From contig NC_092859.1 of the NCBI RefSeq assembly GCF_032062135.1, positions 28,533,091 to 28,597,090 on the forward strand: a stretch of 64,000 nucleotides of DNA, read 5' to 3'. This DNA comes from Pyxicephalus adspersus (Eukaryota; Chordata; Amphibia; Anura; Pyxicephalidae). Of the stretch, positions 1-11,712 are shown piece after piece (the stretch's first letter is position 1; the number at the start of each line of letters is the position of its first letter). The position numbers and the translations under genes were made by a program. The notes beneath the pieces were generated by a model. The model did not search any database and was not told the DNA's origin. It saw only the letters and a program-made list of their open reading frames with translations.

Positions 1-1195
1 CATTTCGCAGAGAAAGACCGCTTTATCAGGAACAAAAAACATGCGACCTCTACCATAGTACAATCGTATAGCCCATACGTTACATTCAATTTGACAATCT
101 ATATTTATGACCACAAAAAAATGTTAAATGCTTACACAATGTATTTAACAACCACAATGAGTAAACCAGCTGTGATCCCTGATTCTAGTTGGTAAAGGGG
201 AATAGCAGAACTGCATCACCCATTTTTTTTCCTGATACGTTATCCATGAAAGCAATTTATTTTTGTATTTATTTGGGCCAGAAGTAAAATTCAAGCTTTG
301 TGTCACTTTATAAGGTTTGACATTGACACCAGGTATGATGAATGAGCGGGAATCAAAGCGTCAGCTCCAATGCAGATGAGGTATGGAGTGAAGTCGGTGC
401 TGGGGCGGCACAGTGAGGATTTCCGATTTTCAGGCACACCACTGGGAATTCTTCTAAAATGTCCAGAAAATCAATCTTGTAAAGATCAATGAGAACCTAA
501 AAAACTATAGAACATAATGTATCCACAACATAAAATATACTGAACTGACAGACAGAGGGATGACGTCTCTGTAGGACATACACTCATACCTTCCTCTTTA
601 TCTGTGACACGGCCCTTCATCTTCTGTTCTGTAGGAGAAGCAACATCTGGACACATCTGGAAGCTGCCTGGTTTGGCTGCCATATGTTTGATAAATTCAA
701 CACATTTGACAGAAATTCAACACATTTTAATGCATGTCAAGGGTGGCTGTTTTTGTCCCAACAAGTAGGGACTGTCCCACTGGGCTCCATGTACCACCGC
801 CACATTGCCATGTCCTCGGGTACACTAAAAAAAAAGCACTGATGTCTTCAATGTCTGTCTGAGGCAAACTATGGATTTGGAGGTTTGCTGACTGCACTAG
901 ATAATTTAAATTAGAAATTTGGGTATTTCTAGTTCTATGAATGGTGGCCTATGACTCCACTAGATATATGTCTTTAGATTCAAGTATTTCGGCTTTTGAA
1001 AACATTTTAGTCTGGGTAAGAAATCTGCAAGTGTATGTGAATCCTAACAAAGAACTTCTCTTATATACTCTAAGCCAGTTCAACCCAAGTTCTATCCTGT
1101 GCCTGTTTTATCTTTAAGTGGAAACTGAATGTGTGAAAAGAATGAAAAACCTGAGCAGCCTTTTTTTTTAGTGCAGATGGGACAATTTTTATATA
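1..1195. other. Intergenic, nothing recognised
   Basis: AT-rich sequence with no coding exon, RNA gene or clear repeat. Confidence 0.6.
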
Positions 1196-1609
1196 CATTA
1201 GAACCTTGGTTATCTGGAACTCACAGGGAATGGCCGTTTCCAGATCAGTGTACTTTGCGGTTAACTGAGGTTAATTCGTTTTTCCTTTTCTCAGCGATTC
1301 AGCACTAGACATGAATGGGGAGACTTGTCCCTTTTCACCTCTAGTGCTGAATGGCTGAGAAAAAGGAAAACCCTGATGACGCTTGACCCGGGTTTCCCTT
1401 TTCTCAGCCAATTTTGGGGCGGAGCAATCAGTGAAACTCTGCTCTGCTCTCCTGATAGCTCCTTTTTCCTGATGGCTCCCGCAGCCCTAGCTGAGATGTG
1501 GTACATGTTCTTGGATGCAGAACACATGCCATAAGGCTACAGGAGCAATCAAGAAAGTGGAGCTGTCAGGTGCCGGTTATCTGAGTTCCGGATACTCGGG
1601 GTTCTACTG
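1196..1609. mobile_element. Pogo/Tigger-like MITE with internal foldback
   Basis: Left end CATTAGAACCTTGGTTATC; right end, on the minus strand, CAGTAGAACCCCGAGTATCC followed by GGAACTCAGATAACC. TA lies at 1194-1195 and 1610-1611. Inside, a ~30-bp imperfect inverted repeat built on CTCAGCGATTCAGCACTAG runs from 1279-1308 to 1341-1370. There is no transposase; both short ORFs across it are fortuitous. Confidence 0.8.
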
Positions 1610-2442
1610 TACATTGTATTTTTTCTGTTTCTGAATTGTCTGCTAACAGGAAAATAAAGTATAAAATTAAAAAGCTGTGGATAGGCAATTGTGCTTAGGT
1701 ACAGCCAAAGACAGCTAAGCAATAGAGTTGATTTACTAAAAGAATTTAGACTGATCCTATAGCGGTGTGAATAATCCCTCTACAAGGGTTATTTCTCTTA
1801 TATTAGAAAATTAAATGAAAATCTGACTTCAATCCTCCGATCAAGTGCAAGGAAATTCTCATTTGTTGGGTAATCTTTGCAAAGAGAACTATCACCATAT
1901 CACCAAGCTAGATGAATCCCCTTTGTGGGAGGACAATTCACCTTAGTAAACTAGCCCCAATGGGTTTTTGAATTTTCAAAGTTCACTGCCAAAGTTAATG
2001 TGTATAATTTAAACAAAACATAATTGCTTTATGAATCTGCATTGATTTATTTTTAGTTTAACACTGCAGCCAATACAAAACCAGCAGATTGTCACTCTCC
2101 AGTGGTATTTTTTTTCTAAGTTTTGAATTATAGCTTATCTGGACCATTACTGAGCCAAGAAACTGCTAGGTGACATTGAGTTGTGTGGAGTCATACATAC
2201 TGATGGAGCCATACATACATGGCTGATTGAGGAGGAAGAAGCAGCCATGTTGGTGGGAGACATGCTCTGCGTTATCTGCATGTTGGCATTTGGCTCCACT
2301 GTTAGAATAATTGCTTTGTATTTTGATTTCTGCCTGTGTCATGCAAAGAGACCCTGATAATGCTTAAAAATCAGAAATCCATGGCAGTCAGATTTCAGTT
2401 AACTGCCATTAGCTCAAGAAAATTCTGTTTGTTTGTTACATG

Positions 2443-2787
2443 CAGGGGTGTAGTCGTAAAGAAAGAAGAGGGGGCACCGTAAACATCCCCGTCCCTCTAC
2501 ACCCCAGCCTATGTGTCACTTAAAGTGGAAGAAACTGCCCCCATAGTGACGTCATGATACCAGAACCCCCCACTCCCATCGCAGGTCTGAGCCTACGATC
2601 TATACAGGGGACATTGTCTGTGGCTCTAGTGAGTTTTCCCCAGTGGAGTCCTTCTCCTGACCCCGCAGAGGGGCCGACCGGCCAGAGCCGCGGACCACCA
2701 ACGATTTTTTTCCAATTCTTTGCAAAACACGCGTGCCCATTCCCAAAAAAGTGAGGGCAACACTGTGCCCGTCCCACTACACCCCTG
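2443..2787. mobile_element. hAT MITE, long copy, with perfect 8-bp TSD
   Basis: Ends CAGGGGTGTAGT and ACTACACCCCTG are a perfect 12-bp inverted pair. GTTACATG occurs at 2435-2442 and again at 2788-2795, an exact 8-bp target duplication as hAT elements make. The element is 345 bp. Its terminal parts match the 140-bp copy at 24233, but its middle (including 2676-2700) matches the separate hAT-like repeat at 36365-36599. Confidence 0.95.
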
Positions 2788-2795
2788 GTTACATG

Positions 2796-3639
2796 TACTT
2801 GTTCTCTGCACATCTTTACCTAACCCTGGTAATTTTTCTATACTTTAGGTGTTCTGTGTGAAATAAATAGCTAGGTAGCACGAATTATTGTCACCACATC
2901 AGTGAGGAGTCCTTCATATTTTCAGAAATTTTTATTTCTGAAGTAATTAGAGGGAAATTTCTGCTGAACATTAAATTGTTGCCAGGTTTTTTCTATATTA
3001 ATTCTGCTTGACTTTGTGCCGTTGATAAAAAAAACTATTCACATTATTCTCTTTTTTTCATTTGACAGATGAATGAAGGGTTAAAAAGATACATTTATTG
3101 AAATGCAGAGCAGAAGTCACCTGGGGGAGCGATAATCACCACCAGCATTTTGTAACAGGATTAATTTAATTAAAGAGGGTGTGAATTTCAGTTTCCTTCT
3201 CACACCCCATGCAGGACTGTCACCTCCTGTTAACAAATGTCTGTGCTGTGTCCTGACTTAAAGGAACTTAAATTCCTCCTACAGAAAGGGAGAATGCAGC
3301 TGGGAATCCATGTCTGAGCTAAAAGTATATAAAGAGATCCCAGTTTGCTGGCAAATTCAGGGATTCTCATGCCAAGTGCTGGGCAGTAAAATAGTGCTAG
3401 CTAAACAATTGCAATGACCAAACACACAGAGTGTTGGGATATAGTGGGCATAGGTATTGTTCTGTTCAAATTTAGGGACAGTTTCTGGACCAAGGACAAG
3501 AAAGGTGTTTATCCCGGGGTACCAAGTAGAGACAAGGTGACAACATTCACTTTTTCTCTATTCATCTATGAAAAAGCTTTACACTTGGACTGTTAGAATT
3601 ACAAAACACATTTCCCTATGTTATGGAGGAGAGGAGATA
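2796..3639. other. Intergenic, possible conserved block
   Basis: No exon is seen. About 3060-3400 is unique-looking, with GGATTAATTTAATTAAAGAG and a TATATAAAG box-like word near 3326, but no gene can be attached to it. Confidence 0.4.
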
Positions 3640-4150
3640 TGGAGGTATTCCGTAGTCCTAATTAGTTTTGGTGTTCGAATTCAGGTTGTCCTTATATTTG
3701 ACCCAAATATCGCTGTTCGAATTCGGAAAGACCCGACCCGAAAAACATGGGATTCAACGGTAAAAAATCGGGGGAAAAAATGTGAAAAATGTGTTTAAAA
3801 AATAAATAAATACATTTAAAAGTAATTTATTGAATGTTTGCTATTTTTTTTAATATTTTTTTTTTTTTACAGGTTTTCCCACAATGACATTATTATTACC
3901 CCGGCTGTGCAGCCGTGGGAAGCCTCCTGTCATTAGGTGATCTCCAGGCACTAACACAGGGCACTACAGGTGATGAATGGGGTCCTCATTCATCACCTGT
4001 AGTGCCCAAAGATCGTAGTGGAACTCCAGTGGTAATCTGCAGTTCAGTTCCATTGTGATGTCACATGGGAAAATGAACTGCAGACAAGTCCCCATTCATC
4101 ACCTGTAGTGCCCGGACAATCTAGTGGAACTGCAAAGGAAAGCTAACCTG
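3640..4150. repeat. Foldback repeat with a perfect 21-bp stem
   Basis: Arms 3959-3979 and 3987-4007 are exact inverse copies (GGGCACTACAGGTGATGAATG) around a 7-base loop. A third copy of the arm lies at 4093-4113 in the same direction as the second. TCTGCAGTTCA and TGAACTGCAGA flank the interval between arms 2 and 3. Upstream, GTTCGAATTC occurs twice (near 3673 and 3714). The family is unknown. Confidence 0.65.
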
Positions 4151-5262
4151 TTTTGTGTTTGAATTTGGAGCTAACACTCTGTGGAATGATAGAAGATGAT
4201 GCAATGTGCCATTAATAAAGCCCTAACTTTTATTTCTTGTAATCCTAACAACACTAATGTTATAAGACAGTTTTGTGAGTATCTGTTACAGACAGTAATT
4301 AGACATTCTCTGGTGCCTGAGATGTCTGTTCTGACAAGTAGAGAATACAAGTAAAAAAAGGTTGTACTGTTATAACATTTCAAGGGGTGGATTCAGACAG
4401 CAATGAATGCTCATCAGTGACTGGTTCTTATTGAAGATTTTTGGGATTCCAGCAGTGTTCTTATTACACAGATATTGACCTCATTTTAGCAGCCCGTGAT
4501 ATTAAGTGCCAGAACAAGGACCTTTATGGCAAAATCAATTCATATTCTTTTATTAAAATCTGCAATTGTAAAATATTAACAATGACTTTAGAAATTATAA
4601 TACCATATTAATGAATGCATTATTTTATTGATAGGGTCTACGTATGCTTTAAATCAGCCTTGTACATGAGGAACCGAATACTTCTCTCTTCACAGGCCAA
4701 CCAATAGTTTAGTAATAACATTCTTCTATCGAATGCTGTGAATCCCCCCGATGGTTCTAATAAAACAGGAACAGACAGGGACAATAGAAGATTAAGGAGG
4801 TTTGTAGGAAAAGCTTTGGACATTTCTGCAGAGACAGCATGTGATCCTAGAATCAGGAAATTGCTCACCAGACACCATTATCTAAGTGTGAATAGTGCAG
4901 GAATAAAATATAATTGACCCATTCAGCGAAGAAGCTGAGAGTTATTGTATCGCTGGCGGACAGTTTATAACCTGGAATAAGAAGAAGGATCTTGTTGCCC
5001 CTTGTTCCCCCAAGACGAGCAATGTAAACCGTACCTGGAGATATCTCTGTACATCTGTATCGCACAACGTCAGCACTTCTGGGTAATGTTCACATTCTTG
5101 GATTTCCTGGAAACAGATGCTAAGCCGAATCGTAACCAACACTGCAATAACAAAGACTTTTCAGATTGCTACTAATATCTTAATCCCTCGGCTGCTGAAC
5201 AGCAGAATAAAGCAGAATACTGGGAAGTCAGGGTAACACCATATAGCATTTTCAAGTGAAAT
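4151..5262. other. Intergenic, unassigned
   Basis: No gene is recognised. The stretch 4640-5150 is non-repetitive and carries short minus-strand ORFs of up to 76 codons without family resemblance. Confidence 0.4.
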
Positions 5263-5405
5263 TAAAGCTGAACTCCGGGCAGATACATTATTACACAAGT
5301 GGACTACACATATATAAACTGTCTTATCTGCCAATAGATTTGTAATTCTATTCAGTGGCTGTTTGTCCTGCCAGAAACCACAGCCAAAGACACCCATTTT
5401 TATGT
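5263..5405. repeat. TTAAAGCTGAACTCC-type repeat fragment
   Basis: ATTAAAGCTGAACTCCGGGC matches the start of the repeat at about 24160. Extent is uncertain. Confidence 0.35.
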
Positions 5406-6019
5406 TTGAGTCAGGGGATTTATTGGCATCACTTCCCTACCAACCTCTTCGGAGCAGAAACATACTGATAAGTAAAGAGACACTCTGTCTGTATATGTAG
5501 AAGAACTGAATTGGCTCCTTGTGCTGCTCTTCCATTAAGTATGTGTGCTGCTGTACAGGGCATTGTCTAATATTGGGAGATATTTTTGTTATTTTGCTTG
5601 CTTCATTTAAAAATACACATAATGATACATGATAAGAGTATATTTTTGTGGTACATATACATTGAGGTTTTTGTGCCTTTAAAGAGAAGATATCTGACCA
5701 CTGACTACACCCCCACCCCATTCCAAAGCACACATTCCCAACACTTCTTTAATTCACTTTTATTACTTTACCTTTTCACTTCTCCATAACTTTCATAAAA
5801 TGTAATCCTAATTGCAGAACTTGTCTTAGTATTTTCCTGAACACCGATTCTGCTTGGGCCAGAAGGAAGTAGTAATTGTGTTACACTAATATGGTTATAA
5901 TCATCTTCCAAACTCAAAATCAACAAATTGAAAGCAAACTACTGCCTCCTTCTGGCTCATGGAAAAGTTCTGATGTTACAAAAAGTCCTTGCTGCCTCTC
6001 TTAATTTTATTTCTTTAAC

Positions 6020-6370
6020 TAACCCGGTTTTGTGACCAGTGGAGCTAGCCATGGGTATGGGCTATTATTCCTCACTGCACATGAGCAAATTCCGCCATGT
6101 ACTCCCTGAAGCAGTACTAAACCTGGAGGGTTATGATTAGGTTTTGGGGAGGTAAGTTATCTATTTATCTAGATGTTATTATGTTCCATTACACTCCTTG
6201 AGGAAGCAGACCATTTAGTCTGTGAAACACGTTGAATATGTTTTTGGGGACACATGTGTAGGAGATTCTTCAAAAAATGATTAATTGTTTTTAAATGATT
6301 ATTTGTATTTTTTAATTATATTGTTTATTAATAATAAATGAATTAATAAAATTAAAAATTTTGTATTTTT
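6020..6370 (+). repeat. Repeat with GAGGAAGC-hairpin-GAAACGCGT motif, copy A
   Basis: CTCCTTGAGGAAGCAGACC then TCTGTGAAACACGTTG at 6195-6233; the stem is CAGAC (6207-6211) with GTCTG (6218-6222). An AATAAA-bearing AT-rich tail follows within about 115 bp. The limits are estimates. Confidence 0.55.
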
Positions 6371-6509
6371 AAAAGTGGTGTTTCCTGATACTTTTGGTGC
6401 ATTAAAAGTTTCTATATGATGTTTTTATGTATTGTTTGTGTTTGAATTTGAATACTGGGCTGTGGCACCGCAATTTAAAACAATTTTATGGTGTTTCAAT
6501 TGTTTGGCT

Positions 6510-6705
6510 TTTGTTTAAGGTTATAGACTAGCAGGAAGGTTAATTTTAGGCACTAGATGAGGATTATGGGAATATGGTTAGGAGGCAAGAAGAAGAGGGT
6601 TAACGTTATTTTTCCAGGCAGTGGGGGAGCTTAAGCTTAGGTACAAGAAAGACATGGGGTTAGGGTTGGGCACTAGGTTAGGTTAGGGGTGAGCAGAAGG
6701 GATTT
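6510..6705 (+). repeat. G-rich degenerate GGTTAGG tract
   Basis: Repeated GGTTAGG, GGCACTAG and GGGTTA words over about 200 bp, with AGGTACAAGAAAGACATGG in one unit. It resembles a decayed minisatellite and is similar in style to 19260-20215. Confidence 0.5.
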
Positions 6706-7134
6706 CAGCACTGCCTGTAGAACAATCTGATAAAGTATCTCTAATACCTGAAGATAGAACAAAGCTTTGTGACTATCAGAGTGGGACAATGTAAAGGCAT
6801 TTTCACCAACCTGCCTGGATTATAATATAAAGTGCTATTTAAAAGCATAATTTTGATATTGAAGCTTTATAGAAATAGGATCTTGACTTGTGAAGATACA
6901 TTGGACACTGGAGGTCCCATCTGATATTACTAGAATTACCAATGGCCTGTTGTGTATTGGTATTGCATTTTACGCTAAATCCAAGAAGACCATAATAAAA
7001 TACCATGCTTAAAAGAATGGCCTTGAGGAGCTGGTGTATAGCTAGGGCCAGAGCTAAGAACAATAGAGTGCTAAGACTCCCTTCTTTTTCAATTCTGTCA
7101 ATGGACAAGCCTTGGCTATTTTTTATTTCTCCTA

Positions 7135-7195
7135 TTTATTGTACAACACTGCGTATTATGGTGGTGCTATACAAATACTGTTTATTATTATTATT

Positions 7196-7226
<31 letters not shown>

Positions 7227-7231
7227 TAATA
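7135..7231 (+). repeat. LINE/SINE 3' tail with TTA/TAA microsatellite
   Basis: TTGTACAACACTGCGTATTA then GGTGGTGCTATACAAATA is the same tail as in the SINE at 48536-48872. It is followed at 7181-7231 by TTA repeats that switch to TAA repeats, so the tract can fold on itself. Confidence 0.75.
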
Positions 7232-8339
7232 AAATTGTCCAAATTTTGTAAGAAAAACTTTTGTGAGTCTACCTCCTTTTTCTAGTTCTGAGCAGTACTC
7301 AGGATGTACTGCTTGGATCTTGAATTAGGGGGTCGATCCCTGAACTGCTGCCCTCAAAAATGAACTGTTAGTGTAGGTAAAGAAATTCTAATGACCAATA
7401 CTTAATCTGTGCTGTTAAAAATGTGTAATGGAATCCAACACAAGCAGATCCTGATGACTCACACCATGGTAAAGTTCAAATGATGAGATCCCCGCAGTTC
7501 CCAATATGCAATATCAAATAGGTGCTCTAGATGGTGCAATTCTCCCAGGGACAACACACAAGTCAAAGTTTTGTACCAAACTTTTTTGTGTGTTTTCCAA
7601 AATCTAAAAATGTTTTGTTTCCAAGTAATGCACATCCATGACCTGTATGCCAGGGGCTTATAAACACTTAGGTTCTCTCTGAGCTCCCGGCTATTCGGTT
7701 TAAAGTGGAAAGTCGAAATCCCAAGCGTTCTTGAGCATTGCGCCTGTGGATGACCAGTTCAAGATATACCGGCTATTGTTATTACCCACTACAGCTGTGT
7801 GAACATTTAAGTCGTTGCAGGCATCATCCTCACAAAGTACAGGCTTGCTATTGATTTACTGGAATGATAGAAGTTAGGAGCAGCCTATAAAACTGAATAA
7901 CTTCTATTGATCTGCAGACCAACACCTCCAAAATAACTCAATATTGGACTTCTTTTCCTGTCTGAGATGATCAGCAACAGTCAACAAGATGTTAAAGAGA
8001 TTTACTGCAAATATTTAAAGGTTTAGTCCACTCAAACCTTACTTATACCAAACTGCGGAGAGATAAACCCTCTGACAGTCTCCTCTATATCTCAGTGACT
8101 ATATTGGTGAGATACAGGTTTTAGGAGGTAAGGGGCTTTCATCATTCCTGCTGGTTTGTTATTTATTTCATAATATGGGGAATGTAGCAGAAGATAAAAC
8201 ATGCAAAGCTGGTAGGAATACCCAAAGGAGAAATAGGTGTGGCTAAGGATGTCTTCAGATTGAGGGAGCTGGCCAAATGAGTCTGGTGTTCTTCCTTTCA
8301 CAAGGACATATGTTTTAACTCATATAACAAAGTTTAAAC
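7232..8339. other. Intergenic, unassigned
   Basis: No exon or element is identified. 7670-7860 looks unique rather than repetitive. Confidence 0.4.
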
Positions 8340-8670
8340 TTTTGAATCAAGAATTAAACCTGACTATAGTACTTACCTGTAATGCAAGCTCAGGGCCAAG
8401 ACTTTGTTTTTCTTTCTACCTACAAGGTTCCACAGGCTATAAGAGTCTTCCATTTATGCCTGTGATATTTCCCCTGAGGAAGCAGGTTCAGCCTGCGAAA
8501 TGTGTCAGACCTACATTAATATCACTGAATCATTTTTTGGAATATTGCTGTACATTTGAGACTCACTTATGTCAATATTTACCCTGTTCTCATCTAGACA
8601 AGGAAAATTGTATTTCTCATATTTTTACAAGTTTTGTGATTTTAAAAATTGTGAATAAAAGGTTTTGATG
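8340..8670 (+). repeat. Repeat with GAGGAAGC-hairpin-GAAACGCGT motif, copy B
   Basis: CCCCTGAGGAAGCAGGTTCA then GCCTGCGAAATGTGTCAG at 8471-8507; AATAAA follows at about 8654, some 150 bp on. The stem is GCAGG (8482-8486) with CCTGC (8492-8496). The limits are estimates. Confidence 0.55.
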
Positions 8671-8975
8671 TTTTAAGGATATATCTTTTGCCACACAACT
8701 TTTTGGGTTCACCATTCGGGTAAATTATTCTAGGTCTTGCTTGATCATCCTTTCTTTGTGTTTGCTACAGTTACTAGGTAGGTGGCAACCTATATTCAAT
8801 AATTACATTTTTTGGGGGTTCCCTATAAGTACTTTACAAAGGTTAAAAGGAGTAGAGATTGGAATTAGGACAAGGAGGTCGCAGATAGATCATCACACTT
8901 CACCCATACTTAAAAACTACTTTTGGTTGAAATACACAGTTTATGGTATACCCCATTTAAAATATTTATCTATAC

Positions 8976-9248
8976 TAGTGCACCCATTCTCAACCATGGT
9001 CCATGGAATCCCAGGGTTCCTACAGAGGTTGCTAAGGATCCCACCAACTGTTGGGCTGGTGCCAGCACCACTTGGCAGCTGCATAACTCTAATCCTGTTT
9101 AAAGGAGGAATTGTTTCCACTTGCTACCAATTTTTTTTTCCCAATGCTCCCCAATAAATGAATTTTATCAGAGATTAACTGAGACCATATTACGAATCAC
9201 AAGAATTTTTTATGCATTCCTCAGGAGTAGAACGGTTGAGAAAGGCTG
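8976..9248 (+). mobile_element. hAT-like MITE, TCTCAACC family
   Basis: Left end ATTCTCAACCATGGTCCATG and GGGTTCCTACAGAGG; right end, on the minus strand, CAGCCTTTCTCAACCGTTC. Flanks ATCTATAC and ATCTAATA may be a decayed 8-bp target duplication. The 138-codon ORF across this place is fortuitous. Confidence 0.6.
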
Positions 9249-9710
9249 ATCTAATATTTCCTGCTTCCATTTTCCACCTTTACAGATCTTACAAATGATT
9301 GCTGAACAATACAGTCACATCCCAATACAATGTAGACCCCTTCCCAGGAGCTCTGTGAAAATCTTGTTAAATCTGGCTGTAATTAATTATAAAAAATTAA
9401 GATTAAGGTAAATAGTAAAGTAAAAAGATTCCTCAATAGGATTACCATTTCAATAACTGGCCTTTCCAGTTACCATTTAATTAAATAAAATTCAATTTTT
9501 GTAATAAAAAAGAAATTTGCTATACAAGCCATTGTGCGGTTTAATATTATTGAGAATTATATTTATATTCATTCGGCACGCTATGATTTTCAAAAACTGC
9601 CTACTTGCAATGCTACAACAGAAGACATTATGTATACGGTATACAGAACTCCCCCAGAAATATAATTTCTGGCACATATGTTTTTGATTCAATTCACAAA
9701 GCTCCAACAC

Positions 9711-9857
9711 GGGGTCCTCAACTCCAGTCTTTGAGGGCCACATACAGTGTAGATTTTGGTATATACAGTCATAATTCTTTACTTACAGCTAGTCTTTGAA
9801 AAAAGTACTGGGAATGTGTGCATGTCCTGGCCCTTTAGGGCGAAAGTTATGAACCCC
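9711..9857. repeat. hAT-like repeat, GGGGTCCTCAACTCC family
   Basis: Left GGGGTCCTCAACTCCAGTC and TTTGAGGGCCAC; right, on the minus strand, GGGGTTCATAACTTTCGCCC then AAAGGGCCAGGAC. The ends are inverted copies. The target duplication is not clear. Confidence 0.55.
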
Positions 9858-10027
9858 AAACACCAAAATAAAGATCTTTTCTTTTAACTATGTATCTGTT
9901 TAAGTCTCATTTAAATTAGATGAAAAGGACTGTAACTTTCTTTAATAAAAATATCGTTATCCTGGTGTGTTAACGTTGTGATTTTAGCCTTTTGTAACAA
10001 CATTGTGATATGTCTGTGATGCAGGCT

Positions 10028-11712
10028 TTTAGTATCAGTGGGCCAGGACAATAAAACCAGGAGTTTGGCAAGAAGGAAGAAAAGAATAGGGCTGTAGGCA
10101 GGACAGCAACATAGGAAATCAGCGCTAAATTGGGAAAATTAGAAAGATAATGAGTAAAAATCTTGGAAGCATGACTAGCAAGAAACATCAATGGGGCTAG
10201 TCCAAGGGACAGGAAGTGCACAGGTAAGGAAGACAGACAAAGTCAGTTTCCAGGTGTAGACGAAAGTTTGCAAATGGAAAATGAAAACACTAAATATAGA
10301 CTACTCTCCAGCTAGTGACCACCTAATGTTTTATTAACAGATCAGATCAACACCCATCAAATAGATAACTAGCAGTTGACTGACCCCAAAAAACCAATCA
10401 GCAGGTGATTGATCAAAAGCTGAACAAAAGATCAGCAACCAACAGCAAAGGGCCAACAGTAAGACCAAGTGCCAGTTGTTCAAAATACGAACAGACAACT
10501 TACTTCTTCTTGTTCCCAACAGGACAGCCACCCATCTATGGCCATTGCTATTTTCATTTACTGCAGCCATGAAGTGAAAAAGTGTTCCAAGAAACAAAAA
10601 AACTGGAAACAGACATGCAGGAATGGTAGATCAACATTTCCACTGTCTTCAAATTAGATGCTAGCTGTTGCTCTTATTTGGATGATAATGTTACCACAGC
10701 AGCAGCATGTTCCAGCAGCAGCTATTATGACATGATGAATAATTCGCAGAGGAGAGGTTAAGTGTAGCTTGGAAGGAGCTATTAGGAGGCTGCACACAGA
10801 GATATGACTATGCCAGTTGCTAGGAGCCCCCCAGGCACCATTTAGTGCCTGAAATTTTGTTATGCTTCTATTAGTGACATACCGTAGCCTCTGGAAATAA
10901 ATTATGTATTATATAACAATATGAACATAAATAGACTTGGATTATTCCGTTTGACATAGTAAAAGCAGGTCACACTTGACTAGATACTGCAAGGTTGAAT
11001 GAACGATTATCTTTCCACCAACAATGCGAATTCTGCGGAGTGGCATGGGGTTTTGCACTAAACTATAAAACTTCCTTGTGTAGCAGTTTAACTTTAACAG
11101 TGAACAGAAGGGAAGGTTGAGATGTGACGATATGACGTTTGCATCACGGCTGTACACCACTTGAGGGTATCACCATTTTGAGGCTTTGTGATGTCTGGCA
11201 GGAAACATCACAAAGCCACTTCCAGCAGGAAAAAAAAGCAATATGAATTGATAAACTATTCTTTGTAAGCTGAATGGACACACACCAGTTGTATCTCAAA
11301 CTTTCTATTACTTTTTGAAGCTTGGTGCCTGGCTTATGTCCTTGTCACTTTGTAGGTTTTGTCCAATAATTTGCCAAGTTGGAATTACTCACCAAATGTT
11401 GCATTCATTCACCTTCTCCTGTGGTGTGACTTACTCAATAGCCGAATCTGTGAGATGTTCTTTTATTCCATATTACTCACAAGCATTTAGGATCCTGAAC
11501 TATTAAGTCATCGGTGGAGTGACTTCCATTAGGTGGAGGGGCAGCTTCAACTCTTTTGACACTGGTGAGCTGTAAAGAATTGGCAGCATGACATGGAGCT
11601 GACACTGGCCAGGACTTTTTTTTGGTTAAGTTCATTGATGTTTTAACAAGTTTTAAAGGTATCTGAAACTTGACTTATGGATTTGTCAGTTGCTTTCCTT
11701 ATTTCCACCCAG
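10028..11712. repeat. 1685-bp tandem duplication, copy 1
   Basis: Directly abuts copy 2 (11713-13397) at a constant offset of 1685 with no indel seen. Six substitutions were found by eye, at 10123, 10370, 10386, 10405, 10488 and 10501; the remaining ~1.2 kb look identical. The unit contains no recognised gene. It includes a perfect 13-bp hairpin (11182-11217, GGCTTTGTGATGT stem). Short ORFs inside are repeated because the DNA is repeated, not because they are conserved. Confidence 0.97.

Noticed and set aside
8741..9157. 138-codon plus-strand ORF
   Set aside because: It runs into a hAT-like MITE and has no recognisable domain.
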